Below, one piece after another: positions 35,371 to 44,358 of a stretch of 64,000 nucleotides of DNA. The notes under the pieces were generated by a model. That model worked only from the letters and a program-made list of their open reading frames with translations, searched no databases and was not told the DNA's origin. Source of the stretch: Lachnospiraceae bacterium (lineage in GTDB: Bacteria > Bacillota > Clostridia > Lachnospirales > Lachnospiraceae). The position numbers and the translations under genes are program-made. The stretch covers positions 186,001 through 250,000 of the forward strand of contig CAJTCL010000003.1 in NCBI GenBank assembly GCA_910575005.1, read 5' to 3'. Each line of letters begins with the position of its first letter. The first letter of the stretch is position 1.

Positions 35371-35454
35371 GCGGAAGTGCTGGAATTGGCAGACAGGCAA
35401 GACTAAGGATCTTGTGTCTGTATAGACGTGTGGGTTCAAGTCCCATCTTCCGCA
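35371..35454 (+). tRNA. tRNA-Leu (anticodon AAG)
   Basis: This 84-base tRNA folds with acceptor GCGGAAG/CTTCCGC, discriminator A at 35454, anticodon stem CAAGA/TCTTG (35398-35414) and loop CTAAGGA, giving anticodon AAG at 35405-35407. A long variable arm (GTCT-GTAT-AGAC) and TTCAAGT loop confirm class II leucine. The CCA end is not encoded. It reads CUU and, if A34 becomes inosine, other CUN codons. Confidence 0.92.
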
Positions 35455-35463
35455 CTGCATTAC

Positions 35464-35526
35464 AATAGCCGTAAATCCAAGGTTTCTTAGTGAAATCAAG
35501 GGTTTACGGCTATTTTTGTTTTTCGT
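35464..35526 (+). terminator. Terminator after tRNA-Leu
   Basis: A 15-bp stem (35464-35478 with 35500-35514, one T-G pair) is followed by TTTTTGTTTTT. Confidence 0.85.
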
Positions 35527-35599
35527 TTTATTACTGTGATTTATGCTTTATTATGGATAGTAATAACCTTTCTGTCATGGCAAAATGATCATTCCAATG

Positions 35600-35649
35600 A
35601 AATAAAAATTTAGGTTAGCTGGTGACTAAAGTAAGTCACCAGCTAACCT
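35600..35649 (-). terminator. Terminator of the chemoreceptor gene
   Basis: A perfect 16-bp stem (35612-35627 with 35634-35649) around AAAGTA is followed on the minus strand by a T-rich tract (complement of 35600-35611). It ends the minus-strand chemoreceptor transcript. Confidence 0.9.
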
Positions 35650-35671
35650 GTTATGATCTATCTATTTGAGA

Positions 35672-37354
35672 TTAACTATTGCGGAGTCTGAATCGTCCTA
35701 ACAATTCTTTCATCAGAGAAGCTTGATTGGACAGCTCCATGCTGGCAGCAGCAGATTCTTCACTGGTGGCAGAGTTTGTCTGTATCACACAGGAAATTTC
35801 ATCAATTCCTTTTGTCACCTGGGCAATAGCCTCCGATTCCTCTGCGGTAGCCTCTGTAATCAGATTCACGGATTCCAGAACATGGGTGGAAAGATCTACT
35901 GTTTTGGCCAAAGAATCTGACACGTTCCTCACAATATTGCTTCCTTCCTCGACGGTATTGATAGAGTGCTCGATCAGATCTTTGGTTGCTTTTGCAGCTT
36001 CGTCCGATTTGGTCGCCAGGCTGCGTACCTCGTCTGCTACCACTGCAAAGCCCTTTCCGACTTCTCCAGCGCGGCTTGCTTCCACAGCAGCATTCAATGC
36101 CAAAATATTCGTCTGGAAGGCAATGTTCTCGATGGTAGCGATAATTTTGCCAATTTTTGTGGAAGAATCGGAAATTCTTTCCATTGCCAAAACCATTTCA
36201 CCCATAAGTTTCGTACTTTCAGTAATTTGTCCGCTTGCAAGCTGGGAGTGGTCATTGGCCTGTTTGCTGTTGTGGGCGTTGTTTTTGGAATTATTGGATA
36301 TTTCTGTAATTGTGGATGCAAGTTCCTCAACAGAACTTGCCTGCTCAGTAGCACCCTGCGCCAAGGCTTGGGAACCATTTGATACCTGCTGTGCCTCGGC
36401 AGCCACTTGATCAACACTGTCCTTGATTTGTCCAAGTGTGCTGCTTAAGTTCATATTAATGATTCGCAGAGACTGCAGCATACCGCTCAATGCCCCAACA
36501 TATATGCTTTCATCCTTCGTGTCTACATCAAAATTGCCATGTGCCATTTCTTCCAGCAGATGGCATTCATCATTGATTACTTCTGTCAGTACATACTGGC
36601 TGGTTCGCAAAGCATCGCACATTGCGCCCAACTCGTTGCGGCTTTTGTAATTAACCGGAATATCCAGTTTTCCCTCACTAAAGCCCTTGAGCGCGACACT
36701 GACCTGTCCTACTGGCTTTGTGATGCTGTAAATAATTTGCAGCGCCATGATCAGTACCAAAACGGTTGCGGTTGCGGCAACTGCAAACATTGCATATCGT
36801 ATCGACAGGCTGTCCTTTTGCTGCTGTGCAATAATTTGATTCTGCTCGTTTAAAAGCGTGTCAGAAATTCCCTGAGCAACGCTAATCATGTCATTTAACT
36901 TGGGTGTACAATTGTTTTTGATCAGACGGATGGCGTCCGCCTGTTTGCCGGAATTGATGGCGTCTAAAATATCTGACAGTTCACTATACCAATCGGTCAT
37001 GTCGGCGATATATTCGTCGACCTTGTCATCGGACAAGGGGTATACTGCCTTTAGTTCCTTCATGGATTCACTCAGCGTTTCCAGTGCGCTTTCTGCACGT
37101 GCCTGCAGATCAGCATTGTTTGGATCTGACGGGTCTAAAGCCATATCGCGCACATTTCGAGCCGCGTTATTGGTGTAGATACGACATTTTAGAATTAGTT
37201 CATTTGCCTTGACCTGGCTGTTAATGATGCCTGAATATGTATTGCTTTGATTTTTCAGGATATTCAACATTATAATTATGATTGAAACGGAGACAAGTAT
37301 GGTGATACCAAATCCTAGAATCAAACTTAGCTTGATTTTCATGTTTTTAAACAT
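35672..37354 (-). CDS. Methyl-accepting chemotaxis protein
   Basis: This 560-residue receptor has a first membrane helix (about 11-32), a four-helix-bundle sensor domain outside the cell (about 35-182), a second helix (about 187-209), a HAMP region and a long cytoplasmic signalling coil. The highly conserved hairpin tip [20 protein letters not shown] is followed by [15 protein letters not shown]. It feeds CheA/CheW, which are not in the window. The start is the ATG at 37354, 8 bases after AGGAGG. The ligand cannot be predicted. Confidence 0.93.
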   Translation of the reverse strand: MFKNMKIKLSLILGFGITILVSVSIIIIMLNILKNQSNTYSGIINSQVKANELILKCRIYTNNAARNVRDMALDPSDPNNADLQARAESALETLSESMKELKAVYPLSDDKVDEYIADMTDWYSELSDILDAINSGKQADAIRLIKNNCTPKLNDMISVAQGISDTLLNEQNQIIAQQQKDSLSIRYAMFAVAATATVLVLIMALQIIYSITKPVGQVSVALKGFSEGKLDIPVNYKSRNELGAMCDALRTSQYVLTEVINDECHLLEEMAHGNFDVDTKDESIYVGALSGMLQSLRIINMNLSSTLGQIKDSVDQVAAEAQQVSNGSQALAQGATEQASSVEELASTITEISNNSKNNAHNSKQANDHSQLASGQITESTKLMGEMVLAMERISDSSTKIGKIIATIENIAFQTNILALNAAVEASRAGEVGKGFAVVADEVRSLATKSDEAAKATKDLIEHSINTVEEGSNIVRNVSDSLAKTVDLSTHVLESVNLITEATAEESEAIAQVTKGIDEISCVIQTNSATSEESAAASMELSNQASLMKELLGRFRLRNS

Positions 37355-37463
37355 ATGCTTTTCCTCCTAAATTGTAAATAATTCTTTTCTTTGGATAATA
37401 TCATACCATTGTATTTTATAATTTACAATAGGAATGAATCTATTGTGTGAAGGTAAGTGATTG

Positions 37464-37492
37464 TTTACAGATTTTAAAGGATATGCTATGAT
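37464..37492 (+). promoter_or_regulatory. Promoter of the DUF512-der operon
   Basis: TTTACA (37464-37469), 17 bases, and TATGAT (37487-37492) with TGC just before it form an extended -10 promoter upstream of the small membrane gene at 37581. Confidence 0.65.
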
Positions 37493-37580
37493 AAAGTCAC
37501 AATCTGATTGGAAGTTCTGAGATTATTTTGTAAACAACAAGATGTTGTTTCTTCCAGCAGAAATAAGATAAAGAAATGAG

Positions 37581-37703
37581 ATGAAATATATGTTAGTTTT
37601 TTTGATCGGCGGTGTTGTGCTGATTGCAGTGATTATTGCAGTGATTGCGTCTGTGGCGGGAGCAGTTGCAGGCGGAGTAGTAGATGAAGAGAGTGAAGAT
37701 TAG
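37581..37703 (+). CDS. 40-residue membrane peptide upstream of the DUF512 gene
   Basis: ATG 37581 opens a 40-codon frame: a long hydrophobic helix (about 4-33, rich in Val, Ile, Ala, Gly) and an acidic tail DEESED. The stop overlaps the start of the ribosome binding region (TAGGAGAGG) of the following gene. The promoter lies about 90 bases upstream and no other gene intervenes, so it would be on the same transcript. The ribosome binding site is weak (AAATGAG), so I rate it as probable, not certain. Function unknown. Confidence 0.5.
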   Translation: MKYMLVFLIGGVVLIAVIIAVIASVAGAVAGGVVDEESED

Positions 37704-37721
37704 GAGAGGTGCCGTTTTATT

Positions 37722-39080
37722 TTGAGAGAACATGTGATAGACAGGATTTTGCCAGGCAGCATTGCACAGGAGTTGGAGCTGGCGCCTGGCGATGTGCTGT
37801 TGTCAGTAAATGGTCATGAAATTGAAGATGTCTTTGATTATCATTATTATACCAATGAAGAATATTTAATTGTAGTGATTCGTAAATCTGATGGAGAAGA
37901 ATGGGAGCTGGAGATTGAAAAAGAATATCAGGAGGATCTGGGGATTGAATTTACAAATGGTCTGATGGATGATTATAAATCTTGCTGCAATCGCTGTATC
38001 TTTTGTTTTATTGATCAGATGCCCCCAGGAATGCGAGATACTCTGTATTTTAAGGATGATGATTCCAGACTTTCTTTTTTGCAGGGAAATTATGTGACTT
38101 TAACAAATATGAAGGAGCAGGATCTAGAGCGGATTATCGCTTATAAATTAGGACCGATCAATATATCAGTGCATACCACCAATCCCAAATTGCGCTGTCA
38201 AATGTTGAATAACCGCTTTGCGGGAGAGGCATTGCAAAAAATAGACCGTCTCTATGAAGCTCAAATTCCTATGAATGGACAGATTGTATTGTGTAAAGGG
38301 GTCAACGACGGCAGAGAGCTCAAACAGAGTATTATAGATTTGATAAAATATATTCCAGTAATGGAAAGTGTCTCAGTGGTTCCAGTGGGATTGAGTTCTT
38401 TTAGGGAAGGATTATATACCTTAGAGCCGTTTACTAGAGAAGATGCAGAGCAAGTGTTAGCTTTGATTCATCATTTTCAGGATGTTTGTATGGAAACTTA
38501 TGGGATTCATTTTGTCCATGCCAGTGATGAATGGTATCTGCTGGCAGAACAGGAACTGCCTAAGGAGGACAATTATGACGGTTATATCCAATTAGAAAAT
38601 GGGGTGGGTATGCTGCGTCTTTTGCGGACAGAATTTGCCCAAGCCTTAAAGGAAGCATCTGACGCAAGGATAGAGCAAAATAGCCAGAAGCTAGGGACAA
38701 CGGACACAAAGGAAGTGTTTCCACAAACGGATATTACCATTGCTACAGGTTTGCTGGCGGCACCCACGATTCAGGAGCTGGTATCAGAATTTATGGAGAT
38801 TTTTCCAGAGAAGAAGATTGATGTGGTTCCAATTATCAATCATTTTTTTGGAGAACAAATCACTGTGTCAGGTCTGCTGACAGGGCAGGATATTGTAGAG
38901 CAGTTAAAGGGAAGGCAGTTGGGCAGTAAGTTATTACTGCCATGTAATCTTTTGCGCAGTGGTGAAGAAGTGTTTTTGGATGATATGACTTTGGCGCAGG
39001 TGGGAAATGCTTTACAAGTGAAGATAGTTATTGTAAAATCAAGCGGGCAGGATCTGGTATCCTGTCTGTTGAGTGATTAG
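37722..39080 (+). CDS. DUF512-family protein (PDZ-like domain and Fe-S/radical-SAM-like core)
   Basis: This 452-residue protein begins with a PDZ-like region (about 1-70; PGSIAQELELAPGDVLLSVNG). The Cys cluster CCNRCIFCFIDQMPPGMR (about 88-105), a radical-SAM-like barrel and a C-terminal DUF512 domain (about 300-452) follow. This is the usual architecture of a widespread clostridial and cyanobacterial family whose reaction is unknown. The start is TTG 37722, which fits the family N-terminus; TAGGAGAGG lies 12 bases upstream. It is followed by der, plsY and gpsA, its usual neighbours in Clostridia as far as I recall. Confidence 0.88.
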   Translation: MREHVIDRILPGSIAQELELAPGDVLLSVNGHEIEDVFDYHYYTNEEYLIVVIRKSDGEEWELEIEKEYQEDLGIEFTNGLMDDYKSCCNRCIFCFIDQMPPGMRDTLYFKDDDSRLSFLQGNYVTLTNMKEQDLERIIAYKLGPINISVHTTNPKLRCQMLNNRFAGEALQKIDRLYEAQIPMNGQIVLCKGVNDGRELKQSIIDLIKYIPVMESVSVVPVGLSSFREGLYTLEPFTREDAEQVLALIHHFQDVCMETYGIHFVHASDEWYLLAEQELPKEDNYDGYIQLENGVGMLRLLRTEFAQALKEASDARIEQNSQKLGTTDTKEVFPQTDITIATGLLAAPTIQELVSEFMEIFPEKKIDVVPIINHFFGEQITVSGLLTGQDIVEQLKGRQLGSKLLLPCNLLRSGEEVFLDDMTLAQVGNALQVKIVIVKSSGQDLVSCLLSD

Positions 39081-39097
39081 TAGAATAGGAGAATACA

Positions 39098-40420
39098 ATG
39101 AGTAAACCAGTAGTTGCAATTGTAGGGCGTCCCAATGTGGGAAAATCCACCTTATTTAATGTGTTGGCAGGGGAACGCATTTCGATTGTGCAAGATACCC
39201 CTGGAGTGACCAGAGACCGGATTTATGCGGAGGTAAATTGGCTGAATCGCATGTTTACACTGATAGATACCGGTGGAATTGAGCCAGAAAGCAGTGATAT
39301 TATCCTCTCTCAGATGAGAGAGCAGGCACAGACTGCCATTGATACAGCGGATGTTATTTTATTTATCACGGATGTACGACAAGGACTGGTGGATGCAGAT
39401 TCCAAAGTTGCAGATATGCTGCGTCGTTCCAGAAAACCAGTGGTTTTGGTGGTAAATAAAGTGGACAGTTTTGAAAAATTTATGCCAGATGTATATGAAT
39501 TTTATAATCTGGGGATTGGGGAACCAATTCCGATTTCTTCGTCCTCTAAATTGGGCATTGGAGATTTGCTTGATGAGGTGGTAAAACATTTTCCGCAAGA
39601 ATTGGAGGAAGAGCAAGAGGATTCCAGACCCAAAGTTGCTGTGGTTGGAAAACCAAACGTCGGGAAATCCTCTTTGATTAATCGTCTGTTAGGTGAAGAG
39701 CGGGTAATTGTATCGGATATTGCTGGGACTACCAGGGATGCGATTGATACAGAGGTGATTTGGAAAGATCGTGAATATATTTTTATTGATACTGCCGGAC
39801 TTCGCCGCAAGAGCAAAGTCAAGGAGGAGCTGGAGCGTTTTAGTATCATTCGTGCGGTGACAGCGGTAGAGCGTGCAGATGTGGTGGTAATCGTAATTGA
39901 TGCCACAGAAGGTGTAACAGAACAGGATGCTAAAATTGCGGGTATTGCCCATGAGAGAGGAAAGGGTATTATCATTGCAGTCAATAAGTGGGATGCCATT
40001 GAAAAAAATGATAAAACGATTTATAAACATACGGAGCGAATTCGTCAGATTTTAAGTTTTATGCCCTATGCAGAGATTTTGTTTATCTCTGCTAAGACTG
40101 GACAGCGCACCCACAAACTTTTTGATATGATTGATGTAGTCTTAGAAAACAATGCCATGCGAGTGGCAACTGGTGTGTTAAACGAGATTATGACGGAAGC
40201 AGTGGCCATGCAGCAGCCCCCATCTGATAAGGGAAAACGGCTGAAACTGTATTATATTACGCAGGTAGCAGTGAAACCGCCTACGTTTGTGATATTTGTT
40301 AATGACAAAGAATTGATGCATTTTTCTTATACCAGGTATCTGGAAAACCGTATTCGAGACGCCTTTGGCTTTCAGGGCACATCATTAAAATTTATTATCC
40401 GTGAGCGGAAGGGGGACTGA
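39098..40420 (+). CDS. der: Ribosome biogenesis GTPase Der (EngA)
   Basis: This 440-residue protein has two tandem GTPase domains, with G1 loops GRPNVGKST near the N-terminus and GKPNVGKSS near residue 185, matching DTxG and NKxD motifs (NKVD, NKWD), and a C-terminal KH-like domain. It acts in assembly of the 50S subunit. The gene sits 17 bases after the DUF512 gene and 2 bases before plsY. Confidence 0.97.
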   Translation: MSKPVVAIVGRPNVGKSTLFNVLAGERISIVQDTPGVTRDRIYAEVNWLNRMFTLIDTGGIEPESSDIILSQMREQAQTAIDTADVILFITDVRQGLVDADSKVADMLRRSRKPVVLVVNKVDSFEKFMPDVYEFYNLGIGEPIPISSSSKLGIGDLLDEVVKHFPQELEEEQEDSRPKVAVVGKPNVGKSSLINRLLGEERVIVSDIAGTTRDAIDTEVIWKDREYIFIDTAGLRRKSKVKEELERFSIIRAVTAVERADVVVIVIDATEGVTEQDAKIAGIAHERGKGIIIAVNKWDAIEKNDKTIYKHTERIRQILSFMPYAEILFISAKTGQRTHKLFDMIDVVLENNAMRVATGVLNEIMTEAVAMQQPPSDKGKRLKLYYITQVAVKPPTFVIFVNDKELMHFSYTRYLENRIRDAFGFQGTSLKFIIRERKGD

Positions 40421-40422
40421 GG

Positions 40423-41076
40423 ATGCTTGCAGTAAGGGGAATTTGTATCCTAATTGGGTATATTTTAGGTATGTTTCAGACAGGTTATATTTACGGAAAG
40501 CTGCACCATATTGATATCCGTCAGCATGGCAGCGGCAATGCAGGGGCCACCAATACATTGCGTACACTGGGGTGGAAGGCTGGACTAATTACTTTTGCAG
40601 GAGATATTGGAAAAGCAATTTTGTCTATGGTGATTGCCTGGCTGTTGTTTGGTGAGAAATATCCAGATGGAGTAAAATTATTAGAGATGTATGCAGGTTT
40701 TGGTGCAGTTCTGGGACATAATTTTCCATGTTATCTCAAATTTAAGGGGGGGAAAGGTATTGCCTGTACTGCAGGATTTATCCTGGCGTTTTATCCTCCA
40801 ATGGCGCCCTTATGCCTCTTACTATTTATTATGATTGTTGCCACCACCAAATATGTATCATTAGGTTCGATCTTGGTGATGATCTGCTATTTTATCCAGC
40901 TTGTGTTTTTTGGACAGATGGGGCATCTTGGTGTCAGAGCCAGCCTGCTGCCAGAGGTCTATATTGTGGGAGCATTGTTTTCATTGATGGGAATTTGGCG
41001 TCACAGGGAAAATCTGAAACGGCTGATTGCTGGGACAGAAAATAAATTTTCTATGGGTAAATCAGAGAAGAAATAG
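40423..41076 (+). CDS. plsY: Glycerol-3-phosphate acyltransferase PlsY
   Basis: This 217-residue membrane protein has the PlsY motifs GSGNAGATNTLRTLGWKAG and KFKGGKGIACTAG, with five membrane segments. It transfers an acyl group from acyl phosphate to glycerol-3-phosphate, the first step of phospholipid synthesis. It lies next to gpsA, which makes that substrate. Confidence 0.96.
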   Translation: MLAVRGICILIGYILGMFQTGYIYGKLHHIDIRQHGSGNAGATNTLRTLGWKAGLITFAGDIGKAILSMVIAWLLFGEKYPDGVKLLEMYAGFGAVLGHNFPCYLKFKGGKGIACTAGFILAFYPPMAPLCLLLFIMIVATTKYVSLGSILVMICYFIQLVFFGQMGHLGVRASLLPEVYIVGALFSLMGIWRHRENLKRLIAGTENKFSMGKSEKK

Positions 41077-41094
41077 AGAAGGAATGAGGTAATT

Positions 41095-42111
41095 ATGGCA
41101 AATGTAAGTGTGATTGGTGCAGGGAGTTGGGGAATTGCTCTTGCTGCAGTGTTGGAAAGCAATGAACATCAAGTAACTATCTGGTCTGCAATTGAGGATG
41201 AAATTCAGATGTTAAAAGTTAGAAGGGAGCATGTAACAAAGCTTCCTGGTGTTAAGCTTTCAGAGAATATCCGTTTGACAACAGATCTTTCAGAAGCAGT
41301 AAAGGGAATGGAACTTATCGTGTTGGCTGTACCTTCTGTATTTACCAGAGGTACGGCAGCAAAAATGAGATCCTATGTGGAAGAACAACAATTGATTGTC
41401 AATGTGGCAAAGGGAATTGAGGAAAAAACATTGATGACTTTGACAGACATTATAGAGCAAGAGATTCCACAGGCGCGAGTGGCTGTCCTGTCAGGTCCAA
41501 GCCATGCGGAAGAAGTGGGACGTGGGCTTCCCACAACTTGTGTAGCAGGTGCAAGAACCAAAGAAGCAGCAGAATTTGTCCAAAATGTGTTTATGAATGA
41601 TGTATTTCGCGTCTATACCAGTCCTGATATGCTGGGCATTGAGCTGGGAGGAGCCCTTAAGAATGTGATTGCGCTTGCTGCTGGTATGGCAGATGGTCTG
41701 GGTTATGGAGATAATACCAAGGCAGCCTTGATTACCCGTGGTATTACAGAGATTGGCAGATTGGCTCTGGTGATGGGAGCCAAATACGAGACCTTAAGCG
41801 GTCTGACAGGAATCGGAGATTTGATTGTCACTTGTGCCAGCGTTCACAGCCGAAATCGCAAGGCAGGAATGCTAATTGGCCAAGGCAGAACCACAGAGGA
41901 GGCAATGGAAGAAGTGCAGATGGTGGTGGAAGGCGTCTATTCTGCTAAGGCAGCGATGGGCCTTTCTGAAAAATTTCAGGTTCCCATGCCTATTATTGAA
42001 CAGGTGAATCAAGTGCTGTTTCATGATAAGTTTGTAAAAGAAGCCGTGCAAGAGTTGATGTTACGGGATAAAAAGGCCGAGCATGAGAAAATGTGGGAGG
42101 CAACAGAGTGA
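41095..42111 (+). CDS. gpsA: Glycerol-3-phosphate dehydrogenase [NAD(P)+] GpsA
   Basis: This 338-residue enzyme has the N-terminal NAD(P) loop GAGSWGIALA, the catalytic-region LGGALKNVIALAAG (Lys) and the typical LSGLTGIGDLIVTC. It reduces dihydroxyacetone phosphate to sn-glycerol-3-phosphate, used by PlsY. The stop overlaps the GTG start of the next gene. Confidence 0.97.
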   Translation: MANVSVIGAGSWGIALAAVLESNEHQVTIWSAIEDEIQMLKVRREHVTKLPGVKLSENIRLTTDLSEAVKGMELIVLAVPSVFTRGTAAKMRSYVEEQQLIVNVAKGIEEKTLMTLTDIIEQEIPQARVAVLSGPSHAEEVGRGLPTTCVAGARTKEAAEFVQNVFMNDVFRVYTSPDMLGIELGGALKNVIALAAGMADGLGYGDNTKAALITRGITEIGRLALVMGAKYETLSGLTGIGDLIVTCASVHSRNRKAGMLIGQGRTTEEAMEEVQMVVEGVYSAKAAMGLSEKFQVPMPIIEQVNQVLFHDKFVKEAVQELMLRDKKAEHEKMWEATE

Positions 42112-42770
42112 GTGATGACAAAACTTCTCAAAAGAGGGATCCTTCTGCGGCATCAGCCATATTATTGGTTGGTTTAATTGCTGGTTTAATTGCAACCCTG
42201 GCAGTTCCTGTTGGCTTTGGCACATATTATTTTATGAAGACAATTGCTGAGGAGAGTGATCTTGCATATAATGAGCAACAGACAAAAAAGATTGTTCAAA
42301 ATCCAGCAATTCTAGAAGTGGAGCTAGGAGAGGAGTGTCTGGTGGGAAGCCATACCAGATGCAAAGTTACGGTAGAACAGGCATATTTTCCAATTATTGG
42401 CGAGGGAATCCAGGAACTCACTGAGGGAGAAAAGCTGGTGGCAGTAAAGGTAAAGTATCACACAGAAAATACAAATAACAGGGAAAAATACCAGTTTACA
42501 GGGGGCATTTATATCGGATTTGATCAGCAGTTTCGCAATGCTCTGACCATGTATGATATCAGCGGATATCAAAATTTATTTTCTTCTGAGAATATTCTTG
42601 ACAGCTGGGATTTATGTCTGAGGGAACAAGGGGAAGGAATCTTTTTGTTTCTGGTTCCAGAGGGGATCGAACAGATTTGTTTCTATATGGATTCCCGCCA
42701 GGAAGATACCAATGATATCCAAAAGATTTATCAGATCCCGCTTACCATCGGAGCAGGAGAGGGGGTATAA
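42108..42770 (+). CDS. Membrane-anchored extracytoplasmic protein, unknown
   Basis: This 220-residue protein has a polar N-terminus, one membrane helix (about 15-42) and an outward beta-rich domain (about 60-215) with patterns of the kind seen in DUF4352/DUF5067-type sandwiches (KVTVEQAYFP, KLVAVKVKYHTEN). I recognise no function. The GTG at 42108 overlaps the gpsA stop and is 7 bases after GGAGG. The next gene, 2 bases downstream, encodes a similar but smaller protein, so the two may act together. Confidence 0.75.
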   Translation: MSDDKTSQKRDPSAASAILLVGLIAGLIATLAVPVGFGTYYFMKTIAEESDLAYNEQQTKKIVQNPAILEVELGEECLVGSHTRCKVTVEQAYFPIIGEGIQELTEGEKLVAVKVKYHTENTNNREKYQFTGGIYIGFDQQFRNALTMYDISGYQNLFSSENILDSWDLCLREQGEGIFLFLVPEGIEQICFYMDSRQEDTNDIQKIYQIPLTIGAGEGV

Positions 42771-42772
42771 GA

Positions 42773-43342
42773 ATGGGGCAGCATGGAAAGCTTTATCGTG
42801 CGAATGTGATATTGGCAGCACTATTTGGAGTCTTGCTTTTGGTGGATGTTTTGAGTATTATCGGTGTTACCACTGCTTTTCGTAAGCTTGAGAGTAAAAA
42901 GTTGGAGCTGATCGGGGAGGCAAATGAGGCAGAACAGTGGCAGCCAGGAGATGATCCCGATGATTATAATCAAAACTATGATTTCATTCTTATAGAAGAT
43001 ATTCAGGCCAAACCTTTGGGGACACAGTGGCAAGGACAAAAAGCAAAACAAGGATATCAGTATTATCAGGTAGAGGCCAAAGTGAAAAATCAGGGAACGC
43101 AGGAAGAGCCAGCAGGGGATTTATATATTTCACTTACTGGGGACGGAGCCAAAGATTTGATCAAAACTAACAAGACAGACCAAGGTGATGATGGTCTGCA
43201 ATTGCATCGGGAAGGCGTGATTCCGGCTGGTCAGACAGGTCTATATCAAGAGATATTACAAGTCAGAGACGGTGTAAAAAATATTACTTTTGAGTACTTT
43301 GGAGATGAGGTAGAGAAGTATCAAATCCCCATTAATCCTTGA
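42773..43342 (+). CDS. Membrane-anchored extracytoplasmic protein, unknown, paired with the preceding gene
   Basis: This 189-residue protein has one N-terminal membrane helix (about 11-33), an acidic linker (GDDPDDYNQNY) and a beta-rich domain resembling that of the neighbour (YQYYQVEAKVKNQGT, GLYQEILQVRDG). It starts 2 bases after the preceding stop, so it is translationally coupled. The function is unknown. A small GC-rich hairpin (43442-43459) lies in the following gap but has no T-run. Confidence 0.75.
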   Translation: MGQHGKLYRANVILAALFGVLLLVDVLSIIGVTTAFRKLESKKLELIGEANEAEQWQPGDDPDDYNQNYDFILIEDIQAKPLGTQWQGQKAKQGYQYYQVEAKVKNQGTQEEPAGDLYISLTGDGAKDLIKTNKTDQGDDGLQLHREGVIPAGQTGLYQEILQVRDGVKNITFEYFGDEVEKYQIPINP

Positions 43343-43513
43343 TTTTAAGTATGCTTTGGCTTTCTTCTAGCTCATCGCCTATAGAGAAGGGACTCCCATC
43401 TGATATACAACATGAAATGATAGATCGAAAGGAATAGATATCCCGTAGCTTGCTGCGGGGTAGTTGACGTTTGTGGACGTAACCTCTGATATCGCTTTAG
43501 AGAAAGGTTAGCC

Positions 43514-44296
43514 GTGGAAAGAAAAAAGGAATTAATGCAGCGCTATGAAATTCAAAAGATACTTGGGCAGGGCGGAAATGCTAAAGTATATCTTGTCTGT
43601 GAAAGAGCCAGTAAGCGAAAAAGAGCGTTGAAAGAAATTACGAAGTCTCAGGATGGATTATCACAAGATTTGGCGCACAGGGAAGCAGAATTGATTAGGA
43701 AGTTAAAATATCCATATTTTCCAGAAATTTTGGAGGTGTCTGAGACAACAGAAGCAGTTTATATTGTAATGGAATATCTGGAAGGGGAGACTTTAGGCGC
43801 CCGTCTTAGGCGTATGGGTCCACAGCCCTGTGAGGAGGTGCTGTGCTGGGGCAAAGATTTGTGCTTAATGTTAGATTATCTTCACCGACGCCATCCAGCA
43901 GTGATATATTGTGATCTGAAACCAGACAATGTGATGGTGCAGTCTGGGGAAAATCTTCGCCTGATTGATTTTGGTGCTGTTTTGGAGATACAGGAGGATC
44001 AGAAGGACACAGGGCCGCTTTTCGGAACACGAGGTTATGCCGCGCCTGAACAGTTTATACGAGGGCAGACCGTGGATGCCAGGACAGATATTTATGGGCT
44101 GGGTGTCACATTGTATCAGCTCTTGACAGATAAAGACCCCTGTGAATTTCCCTGCAAAGAGTATTCGATTCGTGACTGGAATCGTTCGTTACCACGCAGG
44201 TTGGACAAGATAATTCAGAAATGTACCAAGGAGAATCCAAAGGAACGATACCCGTCTTGTGAAAAATTGCGACAGGAGTTGTGTTCTTTGATGTGA
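43514..44296 (+). CDS. Ser/Thr protein kinase, soluble, atypical catalytic loop
   Basis: This 260-residue protein is a Hanks-type kinase domain with no membrane helix or PASTA domain. The glycine loop is LGQGGNAKVYLV, the ATP lysine is in KRALKEI and the magnesium loop DFGAV is intact. The catalytic loop reads YCDLKPDN instead of HRDLKPxN, so it is a non-RD type; the catalytic Asp, Lys and Asn remain, so activity is plausible. It starts at GTG 43514 after GAAAGG. Its targets are unknown; the topoisomerase genes begin 62 bases after its stop. Confidence 0.88.
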   Translation: MERKKELMQRYEIQKILGQGGNAKVYLVCERASKRKRALKEITKSQDGLSQDLAHREAELIRKLKYPYFPEILEVSETTEAVYIVMEYLEGETLGARLRRMGPQPCEEVLCWGKDLCLMLDYLHRRHPAVIYCDLKPDNVMVQSGENLRLIDFGAVLEIQEDQKDTGPLFGTRGYAAPEQFIRGQTVDARTDIYGLGVTLYQLLTDKDPCEFPCKEYSIRDWNRSLPRRLDKIIQKCTKENPKERYPSCEKLRQELCSLM

Positions 44297-44303
44297 TATT
44301 GTT

Positions 44304-44332
44304 TTGCAAATCGTAAGATGATATGATAAAAT
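44304..44332 (+). promoter_or_regulatory. Promoter of the topoisomerase genes
   Basis: TTGCAA (44304-44309), 17 bases, and TAAAAT (44327-44332), with TGA before it, form a good promoter 27 bases before the ParE-like start. Confidence 0.65.
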
Positions 44333-44358
44333 GTTATCAGTTATGACCGAAGGAAAGG

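Noticed and set aside
35723-36410. Long plus-strand frames opposite the first chemoreceptor gene
   Set aside because: These are antisense shadows of a conserved chemoreceptor; the minus-strand protein has full motif support.
43442-43459. Terminator between the membrane-anchored unknowns and the kinase gene
   Set aside because: The 7-bp GC-rich stem has no following T-run, so read-through is likely.
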